Below are positions 53,007 through 61,839 of a stretch of DNA of 64,000 nucleotides, piece after piece. The stretch spans positions 216,709-280,708 of the forward strand of contig DIWS01000002.1 in NCBI GenBank assembly GCA_002423585.1, written 5' to 3'. A model generated the notes under the pieces. That model was not told where the DNA came from. It worked only from the letters and a program-made list of their open reading frames with translations, and did not search any database. The position numbers were made by a program, and so were the translations under genes. Position 1 is the stretch's first letter. Each line of letters starts with the position of its first letter. The stretch is from Actinobacteria bacterium UBA6100. GTDB lineage: Bacteria > Actinomycetota > Coriobacteriia > Anaerosomatales > Anaerosomataceae.

Positions 53007-54173
53007 TCACCGACCTTCGAGCGCAGCTATGATGCGGTCGACCGCCTCGTCGAGGAGCGCCCGAGTAGTGGCGAAGTTGAGTCGCGCGAAGCCTCTGCCG
53101 TGCTCTCCGAAGTCGGGCCCGGGACCGAGCGCAACCTTCGCGTTGGCGAGCAGCCACCCCGCCGGATCGTCGCCGAGATCGTATGCGCGCAGGTCGAGCC
53201 ACGCGAGGTAGGTCGCCTCTGGCGTGGTCGCGCCCACGCCGGGCAGCTCGGCTGCAAGACGTGCCATCAGATGATCGCGCTGTGCCTCGAGGAAGACGAT
53301 CGTCTCATCCACCCACGGCCCGCCCTCGGTCCACGCGATGTGTGTGGCGATCGCGCCCGGTGAGCCCGCCGCACCGAGGAGATGCGCCGGCAACTCGGCG
53401 ATGCGGCGCTCGATCTCCGAGACGCCGATGTGTGCCACGGCGCAGCGCAGGCCGGCCATGTTGAAGGTCTTGCTGGCCGCGGCGGCGGTGATGGTGCGCG
53501 CCTCGGCAGCACCCGAGAGCGAGGCGAACGGGGTGTGATGCGAACCGGAGAACACCACATCGGCCCAGATCTCGTCGCTGATCACGAGCAGGTCGTGGCG
53601 CTCGGCAACCTCGGCCACTGCCGAGAGCTCTTCGCGTGTGAAGACACGCCCCGTGGGGTTATGCGGACTGCATAAGAGCAGCGCAGTGGTGCGGTCGTCG
53701 ATGCACGCTTCGAGACGCGCGGCGTCGATACGCCAGCCGGCGGGGTCGAGCGGGCAATCCACCACACGGCGACCGATGCCCGTGATGCACTCGAAGAACG
53801 GCGGGTAGACGGGCGTCAGCAGCACCACGCCATCGCCCGGCTGCGTGCCGAGCCACAGCGCCAGATCGACCGCCTGGAGCACGTCGCAGAACACGCGCAC
53901 GTGGCTCTCGTTCGGCCACCAGCCATGCCGCTCGGCCATCCAGCGCGAGAACGTCGCCGGGATCGCCGACGCCGCCTGGAAGTGATAGCCGAAGTCGCCT
54001 CGCTCCACGAGCGCGGAGAGCGCATCGCGCACCACCGGTGCGGTGGGGAGATCCATGTCTGCGATCCAGCACGGCAGCACGTCCGCGGGAAAGCGGCTCC
54101 ACTTCACGCCGGCGCTGCATCGCAGCCGCGCGAGGTCAGCGGAGAGCTGTGAGTCGTGCGGCTCGGCGGTCAT
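53007..54173 (-). CDS. MalY/PatB-family PLP aminotransferase (C-S lyase type)
   Basis: A 388-residue fold type I PLP enzyme. PLP Lys is in AAAASKTFNMAGL, the substrate strand is LLCSPHNPTGRVF, and the N-terminal WIADMDLPTAP is the mark of the MalY/PatB group, which often cleaves cystathionine or cysteine-S conjugates. The start at 54173 has AAGGAG at 6 bases. A longer frame upstream is not needed. Confidence 0.9.
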   Translation of the reverse strand: MTAEPHDSQLSADLARLRCSAGVKWSRFPADVLPCWIADMDLPTAPVVRDALSALVERGDFGYHFQAASAIPATFSRWMAERHGWWPNESHVRVFCDVLQAVDLALWLGTQPGDGVVLLTPVYPPFFECITGIGRRVVDCPLDPAGWRIDAARLEACIDDRTTALLLCSPHNPTGRVFTREELSAVAEVAERHDLLVISDEIWADVVFSGSHHTPFASLSGAAEARTITAAAASKTFNMAGLRCAVAHIGVSEIERRIAELPAHLLGAAGSPGAIATHIAWTEGGPWVDETIVFLEAQRDHLMARLAAELPGVGATTPEATYLAWLDLRAYDLGDDPAGWLLANAKVALGPGPDFGEHGRGFARLNFATTRALLDEAVDRIIAALEGR

Positions 54174-54235
54174 GCGGGCTCCTTCGACGTGGCGGTCCGC
54201 GTCAAGGATACCCCTCCGCACCACCGGATAGCCCG

Positions 54236-54829
54236 TCAGCGCGGTATTCGTCTCCCCGGATGGAGGATATGCTCGGCAGCGAAGGCCACACGCGGATAGA
54301 TGGCGGCCTGCTCCTTGGAGAAGGCATCGTCGCCCTGCGTCATCGCGATCGAAACGGCAGGTGCAGCAGCCAGCGTGCATCGACGCAGGAGCACGAGCGG
54401 GATGCCACCGAAGACCACCGCATTGAGCAGGCCCGCGGCGAGCCCGACCACAAGAGTCGCTGTCGATGCGATGGCGATCGCAGTCCAGAACGGCCAGCCA
54501 CCGTCCAGGACACCACCCGCGATGCTATGGAACCCGGCATGTGTGAACGACTCCGTCAGGCGGGTCTGTATCGGTATCCACATGAACAACCCCACGGTGC
54601 AGACGGTGGTCGCGACAAGTCCGGCGCCGAAGCGCCGCCCTGCGATCCATGCACCGACTTCTGCGTCAGCAAGCCTCGCCGCATCGACTCCTGTCGCGGC
54701 GTCGACCTTCACGCCCACGAACCTTGCGAGCGGCACCCAAAGCGACACCGGCCCGCCGAAGACGAGTCGCAGCGACCAGCCCTCCGCATGACCGATCGTG
54801 CACGGTGGCCTCTCAGGAGTAGCGCTCAT
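54236..54829 (-). CDS. Membrane protein of unknown function
   Basis: A 197-residue protein with helices near residues 70-88 (GLVATTVCTVGLFMWIP) and 110-148 (AIAIASTATLVVGLAAGLLN, then AVVFGGIPLVLLRR). The N-terminal 60 residues are soluble. I do not know the family. It lacks a clear ribosome site. Confidence 0.5.
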   Translation of the reverse strand: MSATPERPPCTIGHAEGWSLRLVFGGPVSLWVPLARFVGVKVDAATGVDAARLADAEVGAWIAGRRFGAGLVATTVCTVGLFMWIPIQTRLTESFTHAGFHSIAGGVLDGGWPFWTAIAIASTATLVVGLAAGLLNAVVFGGIPLVLLRRCTLAAAPAVSIAMTQGDDAFSKEQAAIYPRVAFAAEHILHPGRRIPR

Positions 54830-54970
54830 CTATGGAATGCCTCTCGCTTCGGCGGCCCCTGCTCCTATGCATCGGCTGATGGGGCAGGATGCTTGATGTG
54901 GTTTCGCGGCACCGTGCAGAGATCGAGAGTGCCTGCGCCTTGCCCAACGCGCTTAGCCGATCCTGGCGCG

Positions 54971-55555
54971 CTACTTCCGCCCGGCACCCTCCAGCAGCAG
55001 CCCGGTCACGTCGGCAGCCACCGCAGGCGGGAGTCGCCTCGCCACGAGCGCGTAGACCTCGCTCGACTTCTCGGGCAGCTGGTGGAAGTAGCGCAAGCCC
55101 ACCCTGCGGATTATCGGCGCCATGCGGGCCACATCACGCTGGGCCACCTTCTCGCGCGCGAGCACGTCGAGCGCTCCGGCGAGCGAGTCCGCAAGCGGCA
55201 GTGTGCTCTCGGCGCGACTCACGGGCGACTCGTCGAGGCTGAAGAGTCCTGCACCGGGAGTGAAGATGCGCATCCGCCACACGCGCATGCCCGCGAGCAG
55301 ACCGGCCGCTGCAACGGCGACGCACACCACGCGATACAGGTCGGGCCCGAAACCGCTCGGCCATGCACCCGAGGTCGTCGACCAGATGACATCAGGGAGC
55401 GACAGCGCGAGCAGCACCGCGATCACGCAAGCCGCGAGCAGAATGCCGCCGGGGGCGGTGCGCAGGATGGAGTCACGAGAGACGGTGAACGCGTGACCCA
55501 CCAGGTACGCGCACGCTCCCGCAAGCACTGCCATCACGATCAGAGCGCTAGCCAT
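54971..55555 (-). CDS. Membrane protein of unknown function
   Basis: A 194-residue protein with three helices in the first 95 residues (ALIVMAVLAGACAYLVGHAF, ILLAACVIAVLLALSLP, LYRVVCVAVAAAGLLAGMRV) and a cytosolic helical tail with a pattern of charged residues (ALDVLAREKVAQRDVARMAP). It starts 29 bases after the stop of the 28-heme cytochrome and is probably co-transcribed with it, so a role in that system is possible. Confidence 0.6.
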   Translation of the reverse strand: MASALIVMAVLAGACAYLVGHAFTVSRDSILRTAPGGILLAACVIAVLLALSLPDVIWSTTSGAWPSGFGPDLYRVVCVAVAAAGLLAGMRVWRMRIFTPGAGLFSLDESPVSRAESTLPLADSLAGALDVLAREKVAQRDVARMAPIIRRVGLRYFHQLPEKSSEVYALVARRLPPAVAADVTGLLLEGAGRK

Positions 55556-55583
55556 GCGCCTCCTGCGATCTCGATGGAACGCG

Positions 55584-57464
55584 CTACGGGATGATCGGCT
55601 CAGACCACGGTCGTGACGGATCGTGGCAGCTCGCGCAGTCCGTCCGCTTCGGATGATTCACGGCCGGTGCGATATGGCATGAGACGCAGTCTGTGCTTGC
55701 GGAATGCGTCGCATCCTGCCAGGTGCCGGGCGGCAGAGCGTGACAGCTCGCGCAACCAGAGCCAGGGTGCCGTGTCGTGGTCGTGTTGGGCTTCGCCATA
55801 TGGCAGTCGGCACACTCGGCTGTCGCATCCGGATGCGTCCCGTACTCCCATGCCGACGGCGGGATCTCATGGCAATCTCCGCAGTCGAGCACCGGGTGAG
55901 ACGTGTACGTTGTGTCGGGCGCCGGGATGTGACAGTCGGCGCACGTCGCGGTCTGTGCAGGATGGGTCGCATCCTGCCAGGTGGACGGCGCCACCGGGTG
56001 ACACGTCGCACAGTCCACGGCCGGATGGTTCGTGGTGGCGGTGTCAGGCGCGGCCGTGTGGCACGCCAGACAGTCGGGGTTGGTGGGATGGACCGCCGGC
56101 AGCCAGGCGACGCCCACCTGCGGGTGGCATTCTGCGCACGGCTCAGGCATGTCGGTGCGATGCGGCGGCATGTGACAGGTGAGGCAGTCGGAGTCGGCAG
56201 CCGGATGAACGCCGGCCGACCATGCCGCAGGCGGCACCGGATGACAGCTGGCGCAGTCAACGTCCGGATGCGCGGTGTAGGTGGTGTCCGCAGGTGAGAC
56301 ATGGCAATCGGTGCACATCGCACTCGCATCAGGATGTGACGCATCCTGCCAGGTGGCCGGCGGCACCGCGTGGCAGTTGGTGCAGCCCGACGCGGGGTGC
56401 CCGGATGGCGTGAAGTGACAGCTCGTGCATGTGGATGCTGTCGTCGGATGCGAGGCGTCGGCCCAGCCCTTCGGCGGGATGTCGTGACACGACTCGCACG
56501 TCGCATCCGGGTGGTTCGTCGTGGTTGTGTCAGCCGGAGATGCGTGGCACAGCACGCAGTTCATCGGCCGCACGTGCAGCGCGGGCTTCCAGGCGACACC
56601 CACCTGCGGGTGGCACGTGGTGCAGCCCACCGGATAGTCGGTGCGATGCGGCGGGATGTGGCAGGTGATGCAGTTGCTCGTGCCATCAGGGTGCGTGGCG
56701 TACTTCCAACCGATCGGCTTGTGGCAACTTGCGCAGTCGCCCGCGGAGTGATTGGCCGGGCGATCGGCCGCGTGGCACGATGTGCAACTCGTGAACGACG
56801 GGTGTGTGAACTTCCAGGTGACGCCCAGGCCGCTATGGCATTGCACGCATGACACACCCGGGTAGTCCTGGTGCGGGCGTGCGTGGCACTCGAGGCAGTT
56901 CATCGATGCGGTGTGCGGGAACTGCGTCTGGGCCCACGGCACCGACGGGTCGTGGCATCGTGCGCAGTCGCTGCCGTAGTGACCGGCGGGCTCGGCGTGG
57001 CACTCGAGACAGTTGGTCTCCATGCCGGTGTGCACGAACTGCCACGACTCCCCGGTGTTCGGATGACAGGTGACACAGCTCGTGGTCACTGCCACGTGAC
57101 CTGCAGGAATCGTGACGGTGTGGCACTTCGCGCAGTCAGGATCCGTGGGGTGCTCGGCATCCCACGTGGGATATGCGTGGCAGTCCTCGCAGCGGTTGAA
57201 CTCCATGTTCGCGTGTTCGCGCGTGGGCGCATGACAGATCGAGCAGGTGCCCGTCTCGGTCGCGTGGTCCCAATCGCCGGGGAGCGTACCCCCGTTCGCC
57301 GTGGGCGGCGTGATGATGGGGCCCTCGCCGTCGTCCTCGGCCGAGCCGAGGGTAAGGAGAAGAATCGCTGCGATGACTGCAACGATCGCCAGCAGCAACA
57401 CTATGGCGATGCGGCTCCGCTTACCCACCGGGACTCTTCTCGTCAGCAGTTCGTGCGACTGCAT
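55584..57464 (-). CDS. 28-heme c-type cytochrome, membrane-anchored
   Basis: A 626-residue protein with 28 CxxCH sites counted one by one, one about every 20 residues. An N-terminal helix (IAIVLLLAIVAVIAAILLLT) is uncleaved-looking and may anchor it. The sites come as a repeated block such as HPDATCESCHDIPPKGW and HPDVDCASCHPVPPAAW, each with a His-Pro before it. There are no CxxCK sites and no known catalytic domain, so it is a wire rather than an enzyme. Start is uncertain: ATG 57464 has no strong ribosome site and GTG 57428 is an alternative. Followed by the small membrane gene at 54971. Confidence 0.92.
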   Translation of the reverse strand: MQSHELLTRRVPVGKRSRIAIVLLLAIVAVIAAILLLTLGSAEDDGEGPIITPPTANGGTLPGDWDHATETGTCSICHAPTREHANMEFNRCEDCHAYPTWDAEHPTDPDCAKCHTVTIPAGHVAVTTSCVTCHPNTGESWQFVHTGMETNCLECHAEPAGHYGSDCARCHDPSVPWAQTQFPHTASMNCLECHARPHQDYPGVSCVQCHSGLGVTWKFTHPSFTSCTSCHAADRPANHSAGDCASCHKPIGWKYATHPDGTSNCITCHIPPHRTDYPVGCTTCHPQVGVAWKPALHVRPMNCVLCHASPADTTTTNHPDATCESCHDIPPKGWADASHPTTASTCTSCHFTPSGHPASGCTNCHAVPPATWQDASHPDASAMCTDCHVSPADTTYTAHPDVDCASCHPVPPAAWSAGVHPAADSDCLTCHMPPHRTDMPEPCAECHPQVGVAWLPAVHPTNPDCLACHTAAPDTATTNHPAVDCATCHPVAPSTWQDATHPAQTATCADCHIPAPDTTYTSHPVLDCGDCHEIPPSAWEYGTHPDATAECADCHMAKPNTTTTRHPGSGCASCHALPPGTWQDATHSASTDCVSCHIAPAVNHPKRTDCASCHDPSRPWSEPIIP

Positions 57465-57541
57465 GCATTCTACCATCAGCACCGTGTCACATGTGCGACA
57501 AACACCGCATTCGTGAAGGACTTAGCAAGCGGACTGCCACC

Positions 57542-58540
57542 TCAGCGGCCGTCACTCATCCCCCAGCTGAAGCCCATCGCCACGACGGTGTCGAGAAGCT
57601 CACCTGCGCTCATGCCTCCTGCGGGTGAAAGCGCTTCATCCACGATGCTCACGGCCTCCTCGAACGGCTCGGCGCCGTCGGCCGCCGTGGTCGTGTGGAA
57701 CACGAGCCGGTCCACGCCCGCAAGGTGTGCGGCAACGAGCTGCAGCAGCGGCATGAGCACGCGGTCGCCGCCGAAGACCCCGCAGCCCCAGTAGCCGGTG
57801 TGCACGACCACGGGTGCACCCGTGCAGATCGTCGCCGATTCGGCCACTGCTGCCGAGAAGCCGGTGTATGCGGTCACCAGGATGTGCTCGATCTGCTCGC
57901 GCGTGTACGCGCCGACGCCATAAGACGGCGCTGCCAGCGCGATGATGTTCGTGATGGTGGGCGGTTCGACCCGCGTGGTGGCGCGGCGCACGACCTCGGC
58001 CGACGCCGCCGAGAACTCGTTTCCGTACAGTCCGCGAGGACGCCCCTGTGACTCGTTACTGTCGGTGGCGACGTGACACTTACGCTCGACGCCCATGACC
58101 AGCACCGGCGTGGGGCCGCTGTCGTCTTCAGTGACCGCGCGATGAGGGCCCACGCGCAGCGCCTCGACCAGCGATCCGAGGACGGGGTGCTCGGCGGACT
58201 GCATCTCGTCCTGCGCGAAGAGCCCTGACCCGTACGCATAGAACAGCAGCGGATCGGCGAAGTTGACGTGCCACTCAACGGCCTGCGGATCGACCGGCTC
58301 GTAGTCGTAGATGGTGGGCCGGCTCTCGACCACGGTACCGCCCGCGCCGGGATCGACATGATCCGGCAGCGGCATCGCAGCCCAGCGCGTGTAGCCGACC
58401 GTGCCCGAGTGGCCGCAGCCCTCGGCACACGCGACGCTCATGACCACCAGCTTGTTGGTGTGCCGAAGCACCGGCGGATGCTCGGCCACGAGCGTGGCGG
58501 CATCGAAGGTGAGGCGTTCGAGGGGTTCGGGAGCGGGCAT
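57542..58540 (-). CDS. Divergent poly(ADP-ribose) glycohydrolase-like protein
   Basis: A 332-residue protein of the PARG fold. HTGYWGCGVFGGDRVLMPLL near residue 262 matches the PARG C-terminal block TGNWGCGAFGGD. The catalytic region, where PARG has VDFAN...GGG...QEE, reads VNFADPLLFYAYGSGLFAQD followed by EMQ. The GGG loop is thus changed to YAYGSG and QEE to QDE. An N-terminal Cys pair (ACAEGCGHSG) is present. The start has AAGGAGG at 5 bases. It may bind or cleave ADP-ribose chains or a related nucleotide. Confidence 0.7.
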   Translation of the reverse strand: MPAPEPLERLTFDAATLVAEHPPVLRHTNKLVVMSVACAEGCGHSGTVGYTRWAAMPLPDHVDPGAGGTVVESRPTIYDYEPVDPQAVEWHVNFADPLLFYAYGSGLFAQDEMQSAEHPVLGSLVEALRVGPHRAVTEDDSGPTPVLVMGVERKCHVATDSNESQGRPRGLYGNEFSAASAEVVRRATTRVEPPTITNIIALAAPSYGVGAYTREQIEHILVTAYTGFSAAVAESATICTGAPVVVHTGYWGCGVFGGDRVLMPLLQLVAAHLAGVDRLVFHTTTAADGAEPFEEAVSIVDEALSPAGGMSAGELLDTVVAMGFSWGMSDGR

Positions 58541-58911
58541 GCAGTCCTCCTTGGGTGGTCTTGTATGCAGTCTACAACGGCGTCGCAAGGTGGGGCAGCA
58601 CCGAGGACCACGGATGCCTCGAACCTTGCCGCTCATCGCGCCAGAATGCCGTTCAGCGTTCAATCTCCCACCGCCGAATGCGACACGCCGGCTGAAGGGG
58701 TACCGTCTTGTGCGCGGGGTCTTATGTGGGGATTCCGCGGGAAGCTATGATCCGTCGGAGATATGCGGTCACCTGATCCGGCGGGGAGCCAGTGGTGAGA
58801 CCGGCCCCGCGCGGCCGGTCTTTCGCGTCTTCGGGGGAACTCGCAAAGCCTCATCTTCTCAAGCCCGCGGGCCGAGTTCGGCGCGCATCCGTCTTGAGAG
58901 AGGGAGGGGTT
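58541..58911. other. Gap before the surface-protein gene
   Basis: Some 370 bases with no gene. A strong hairpin lies at 58799-58823, and the stretch after it (near 58840-58860) has CTCGCAAAGCCT, which slightly recalls the second half of a c-di-GMP-I riboswitch but lacks the first half. Confidence 0.4.
58799..58823 (+). terminator. Leader hairpin upstream of the surface-protein gene
   Basis: GACCGGCC and GGCCGGTC pair perfectly around CCGCGC, followed by TTT. It is in the orientation to act as a terminator or attenuator about 90 bases before the gene at 58912. Confidence 0.6.
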
Positions 58912-59886
58912 ATGAAGAGGGGTCTGGTTCTCGCGGTAATCGTTGTGGCGCTTGTCTTGATGAGCGCAGGCTCAGCGTTCGCGGTCGGCGGGAGCGCGAA
59001 CTACTACAGCGGCAGTGCCATCGAAGCGGCGACCGTGTACGGTCCGTGCTACAGCTATCTCGCCCCGGCCGATGCCGGCTGGGGTGCGGGCGTGCCCGCG
59101 ATCCCGTGCTGGAAGCACACGTCTTGGCCGCTCATCACCGGTAGTCCGGCGGTGTACATCTCCAACAGCTTCTACATCTCGGGCACCATCGGCGCGAACC
59201 AGTGGCGCTGGTACCGCATCAATATCGGCAACATCCCCGCGAACGCCGTCAACATCGTTCCCAGCGGGTACCTGAAGGTCAACTCCGACAACGCTGACCG
59301 CACGTGGATCAATGGCAGACTCGCCGGCACTGATGGTGAAGTCGAAGGCGCATTCGTCGACAACCACGAGTGGGCCACGATTCAGTCATATGCGCTTCAG
59401 CCCGGCGATCTGAAGATCGGTCCGAACTACATGGACGTCATCGTCCGGAACTACGCAGGCGATTCATCCGCAACCGGTAACCCGACCGGGTTCATCTACG
59501 ACTTCTCGGCCACCTGGACGTACACCGAGGTTCAGACGGACGTCAAACCGGGTTCCGATCCAAGTGCGCTCAACTGGAACGGTGCGGGCAAGGTGCCTGT
59601 GGCCATCCTTGGCAACGAGTACTTCGACGTCCACACAGTCAACGCTGCGACGGTCACCATGAACGGTGCGGCTGTTGGCGTGAGGGGCAAGAAGGACCCG
59701 ACTGTGATGGCGTCCTACAGTGACACCAACGGCGACGGCTACGAGGATCTCGTGGTCCAGATCGTTGACACCGATGGAGACGTCATCCCCGCCGGTGCTA
59801 CGAGCGTCACGATCGCATGGACGCTCCTACCCGAGTTTGGTGGAACCGCCATGTCGGACGTGACCGACATCAAACTCGTCCAGTAG
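58912..59886 (+). CDS. Secreted surface protein with calcium-like repeat
   Basis: A 324-residue exported protein. A Sec signal (VIVVALVLMSAGSAFA) is cleaved before VGGSANYYSGSA. The C-terminal half has VQTDVKPGSDPSALNWNGAG, VPVAILGNEYFDVHTVN and YSDTNGDGYEDLVVQIVDTDGD; the last is like a calcium-binding loop. No heme sites. The start has GAGGGAGGGG at 2-6 bases. A strong terminator follows. The function is unknown; it could be a cell-surface layer or adhesion protein. Confidence 0.75.
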   Translation: MKRGLVLAVIVVALVLMSAGSAFAVGGSANYYSGSAIEAATVYGPCYSYLAPADAGWGAGVPAIPCWKHTSWPLITGSPAVYISNSFYISGTIGANQWRWYRINIGNIPANAVNIVPSGYLKVNSDNADRTWINGRLAGTDGEVEGAFVDNHEWATIQSYALQPGDLKIGPNYMDVIVRNYAGDSSATGNPTGFIYDFSATWTYTEVQTDVKPGSDPSALNWNGAGKVPVAILGNEYFDVHTVNAATVTMNGAAVGVRGKKDPTVMASYSDTNGDGYEDLVVQIVDTDGDVIPAGATSVTIAWTLLPEFGGTAMSDVTDIKLVQ

Positions 59887-59930
59887 CACTCGTTCGCACT
59901 CCAGGCTGTTCCGCAGGAACGCAATGGTCG

Positions 59931-59964
59931 AGGGCCCCGCTCCAACCACGGAGCGGGGCCCTTC
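59931..59964. terminator. Terminator after the surface-protein gene
   Basis: AGGGCCCCGCTCC and GGAGCGGGGCCCT pair perfectly around AACCAC and are followed by TT. It lies between convergent genes. Confidence 0.88.
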
Positions 59965-59990
59965 CTGTGCGCCGCTGGTCGCGGTGACCG

Positions 59991-60527
59991 CTACTCCACC
60001 CAGAGCCCTCGGCCCGCCTCCCGCGCCTCGGCCTGCAGGTCCTTGAGGACGTCGGTGTACTTTACGTTCGGCGGGTAGGTGTAGGCGTTGGCATAGCCAT
60101 CGAGCACGAGCCGGGCGTTGAGCATATGCTCGCGCACCTCGGCCTCGTTGCCTGTTGTCGGCTGCTCAAGCCACACGTAGGCGAGCAGTCGTCCGTACTT
60201 GTCGCGCAGTTCGGCGTCGGTCTCGAGCCACACCGTCGTGCCTACGGGGATCTCCCCGGCGGTGTACGCTGCCGCATCCTCGCCGAAGGGCTCGGGGCTC
60301 TCTCCCACCTCGGGGGTGTCGATGCCGATGAAGCGGACCTTCTCCTCGGCGCCACCATCAAGCAGAAAACGTGCGGTGTCGCCGTCGGTGTGGCGGATGA
60401 CCTCCGCCTGCGTGACCTCGGGCGCGCCGGCCGGCGGCTCCTTGGCCGGCGGCGCGAGCAACGTGCAACCCGCGGCGAGGATGGCCGCGAGCAGCAGGGC
60501 GAGAGCGATGGGTAGGTTAGGGCGCAT
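59991..60527 (-). CDS. Thermonuclease-family lipoprotein (SNase-like)
   Basis: A 178-residue lipoprotein (LLLAAILAAGC) with a staphylococcal-nuclease fold. The metal and catalytic residues are in HTDGDTARF, VRFIGIDTPEV and DKYGRLLAYVW. It would degrade extracellular nucleic acid. The start follows a weak site; the signal fits it well. Confidence 0.9.
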   Translation of the reverse strand: MRPNLPIALALLLAAILAAGCTLLAPPAKEPPAGAPEVTQAEVIRHTDGDTARFLLDGGAEEKVRFIGIDTPEVGESPEPFGEDAAAYTAGEIPVGTTVWLETDAELRDKYGRLLAYVWLEQPTTGNEAEVREHMLNARLVLDGYANAYTYPPNVKYTDVLKDLQAEAREAGRGLWVE

Positions 60528-60600
60528 GCGGCGATTGTAGCGGGATGCGGGGGTGCGGGGCGGGTATACCTACAAGACCGAACGTGGGAAGGAGTCAGTG

Positions 60601-61836
60601 ATGCGCATTCGGACAGTCTCCATCGTCCTCGCGGTGGTCATCGCGGTAGCCATGGCGGCCGGCTGCACGAAGGAGCCCGCCGACGAACCCGACGTGGTGG
60701 GCACCACGCCTCCCGCCGAGGTGCCTGCCGAGTCCGCGGAGCCAACGCCCACGCCGCTCGGCGAGCTGCGCCTCACGCTCGCGCCCGTGGCCGACGGCTT
60801 CGACCAGCCGCTCTACGTGACGGGATACCCCGACGGCTCCGGTCGCCTCGTGGTGCTCGAGAAGACCGGCCGGGCATGGCTGCTCGATGACGGCGTGCGC
60901 TCGGCGGCGCCCTTCCTCGACCTCTCGGCGGTCGTGAGCACGCAAAGCGAGCAGGGGCTGCTCGGCATGGCGTTCTCGCCCGGGTTCACCGACGACGGTT
61001 CGGTGTGGGTGAACTACACACGTGGTGACGGCGCCACCGTGATCTCGAGCTTCTCCGTGACGGGTGACGTGGTAGACCCGGCGTCCGAGTACGTCTGGCT
61101 CACCATCCCGCAGCCCTACGCGAACCACAACGGCGGCATGATCGCCTTCGGCCCCGATGGACATCTCTATGTGGGAATGGGCGATGGCGGGAGTGGCGGA
61201 GACCCGCAGGGCAACGGGCAGAACCCGCAGGCGCTCCTCGGAAAGATGCTCCGCCTGAATGTTCTCTACGATGCGACCGAGACGCGCGACACCGTCTACG
61301 GCATCCCGTCCGACAACCCACATGTGGGCCAGGCCGGCTGGGCGCCCGAGATCTGGGCGTCTGGCCTGCGCAACCCGTGGCGGTTCAGCTTCGACCGTGA
61401 TACCGGCGACCTGTGGATCGGTGACGTGGGGCAGAACGCCTGGGAGGAGATCGACTTCCAGCCGGCGTCCTCTCCGGGCGGCGAGAACTACGGATGGAGC
61501 CTCTGGGAGGCCACACACCCCTATCCGCCGGACGCATCCCCTTCGGCCGAAGGCTTCACGATGCCGGTCATCGAGTACGACCGGCAGACCGGGACGTCGG
61601 TCACCGGCGGCTACGTGTACCGCGGTTCGGCTCAGCCGATGTTCTGGGGCACGTACTTCTACGCCGACTTCAGCTTCGGGGCGCTGTGGGCCGCGCAACG
61701 TGCTGACGATGGCACGGTGGCCACCCGGCTCATGATCGACAACGACATGCTCATCGTGAGCTTCGGCGAGGACGAGGCCGGCGAGCTGTACGTGGTGGAC
61801 TTCAACGGCGGCATCTACCGGATGCTGGCGCAGTAG
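60601..61836 (+). CDS. PQQ-dependent sugar dehydrogenase-like lipoprotein
   Basis: A 411-residue beta-propeller protein with a lipoprotein signal (AVVIAVAMAAGC). The family strings are FTDDGSVWVNYTRGDG, GPDGHLYVGMGDGGSGGDP, GLRNPWRFSFDRDTGDLWIG and DVGQNAWEEID. These form the soluble aldose sugar dehydrogenase signature with the calcium/PQQ site. The start has AAGGAG. It may oxidise sugars outside the cell if PQQ is available. I see no pqq genes. Confidence 0.88.
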   Translation: MRIRTVSIVLAVVIAVAMAAGCTKEPADEPDVVGTTPPAEVPAESAEPTPTPLGELRLTLAPVADGFDQPLYVTGYPDGSGRLVVLEKTGRAWLLDDGVRSAAPFLDLSAVVSTQSEQGLLGMAFSPGFTDDGSVWVNYTRGDGATVISSFSVTGDVVDPASEYVWLTIPQPYANHNGGMIAFGPDGHLYVGMGDGGSGGDPQGNGQNPQALLGKMLRLNVLYDATETRDTVYGIPSDNPHVGQAGWAPEIWASGLRNPWRFSFDRDTGDLWIGDVGQNAWEEIDFQPASSPGGENYGWSLWEATHPYPPDASPSAEGFTMPVIEYDRQTGTSVTGGYVYRGSAQPMFWGTYFYADFSFGALWAAQRADDGTVATRLMIDNDMLIVSFGEDEAGELYVVDFNGGIYRMLAQ

Positions 61837-61839
61837 CGG

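Noticed and set aside
55584..57464. Regularly spaced repeats that could look like a CRISPR array
   Set aside because: The repeats are codons of CxxCH heme units in an open frame with varied spacing.
58830..58880. c-di-GMP-I riboswitch-like CTCGCAAAGCCT before the surface-protein gene
   Set aside because: The first half of the aptamer with its GNRA stem is not present.
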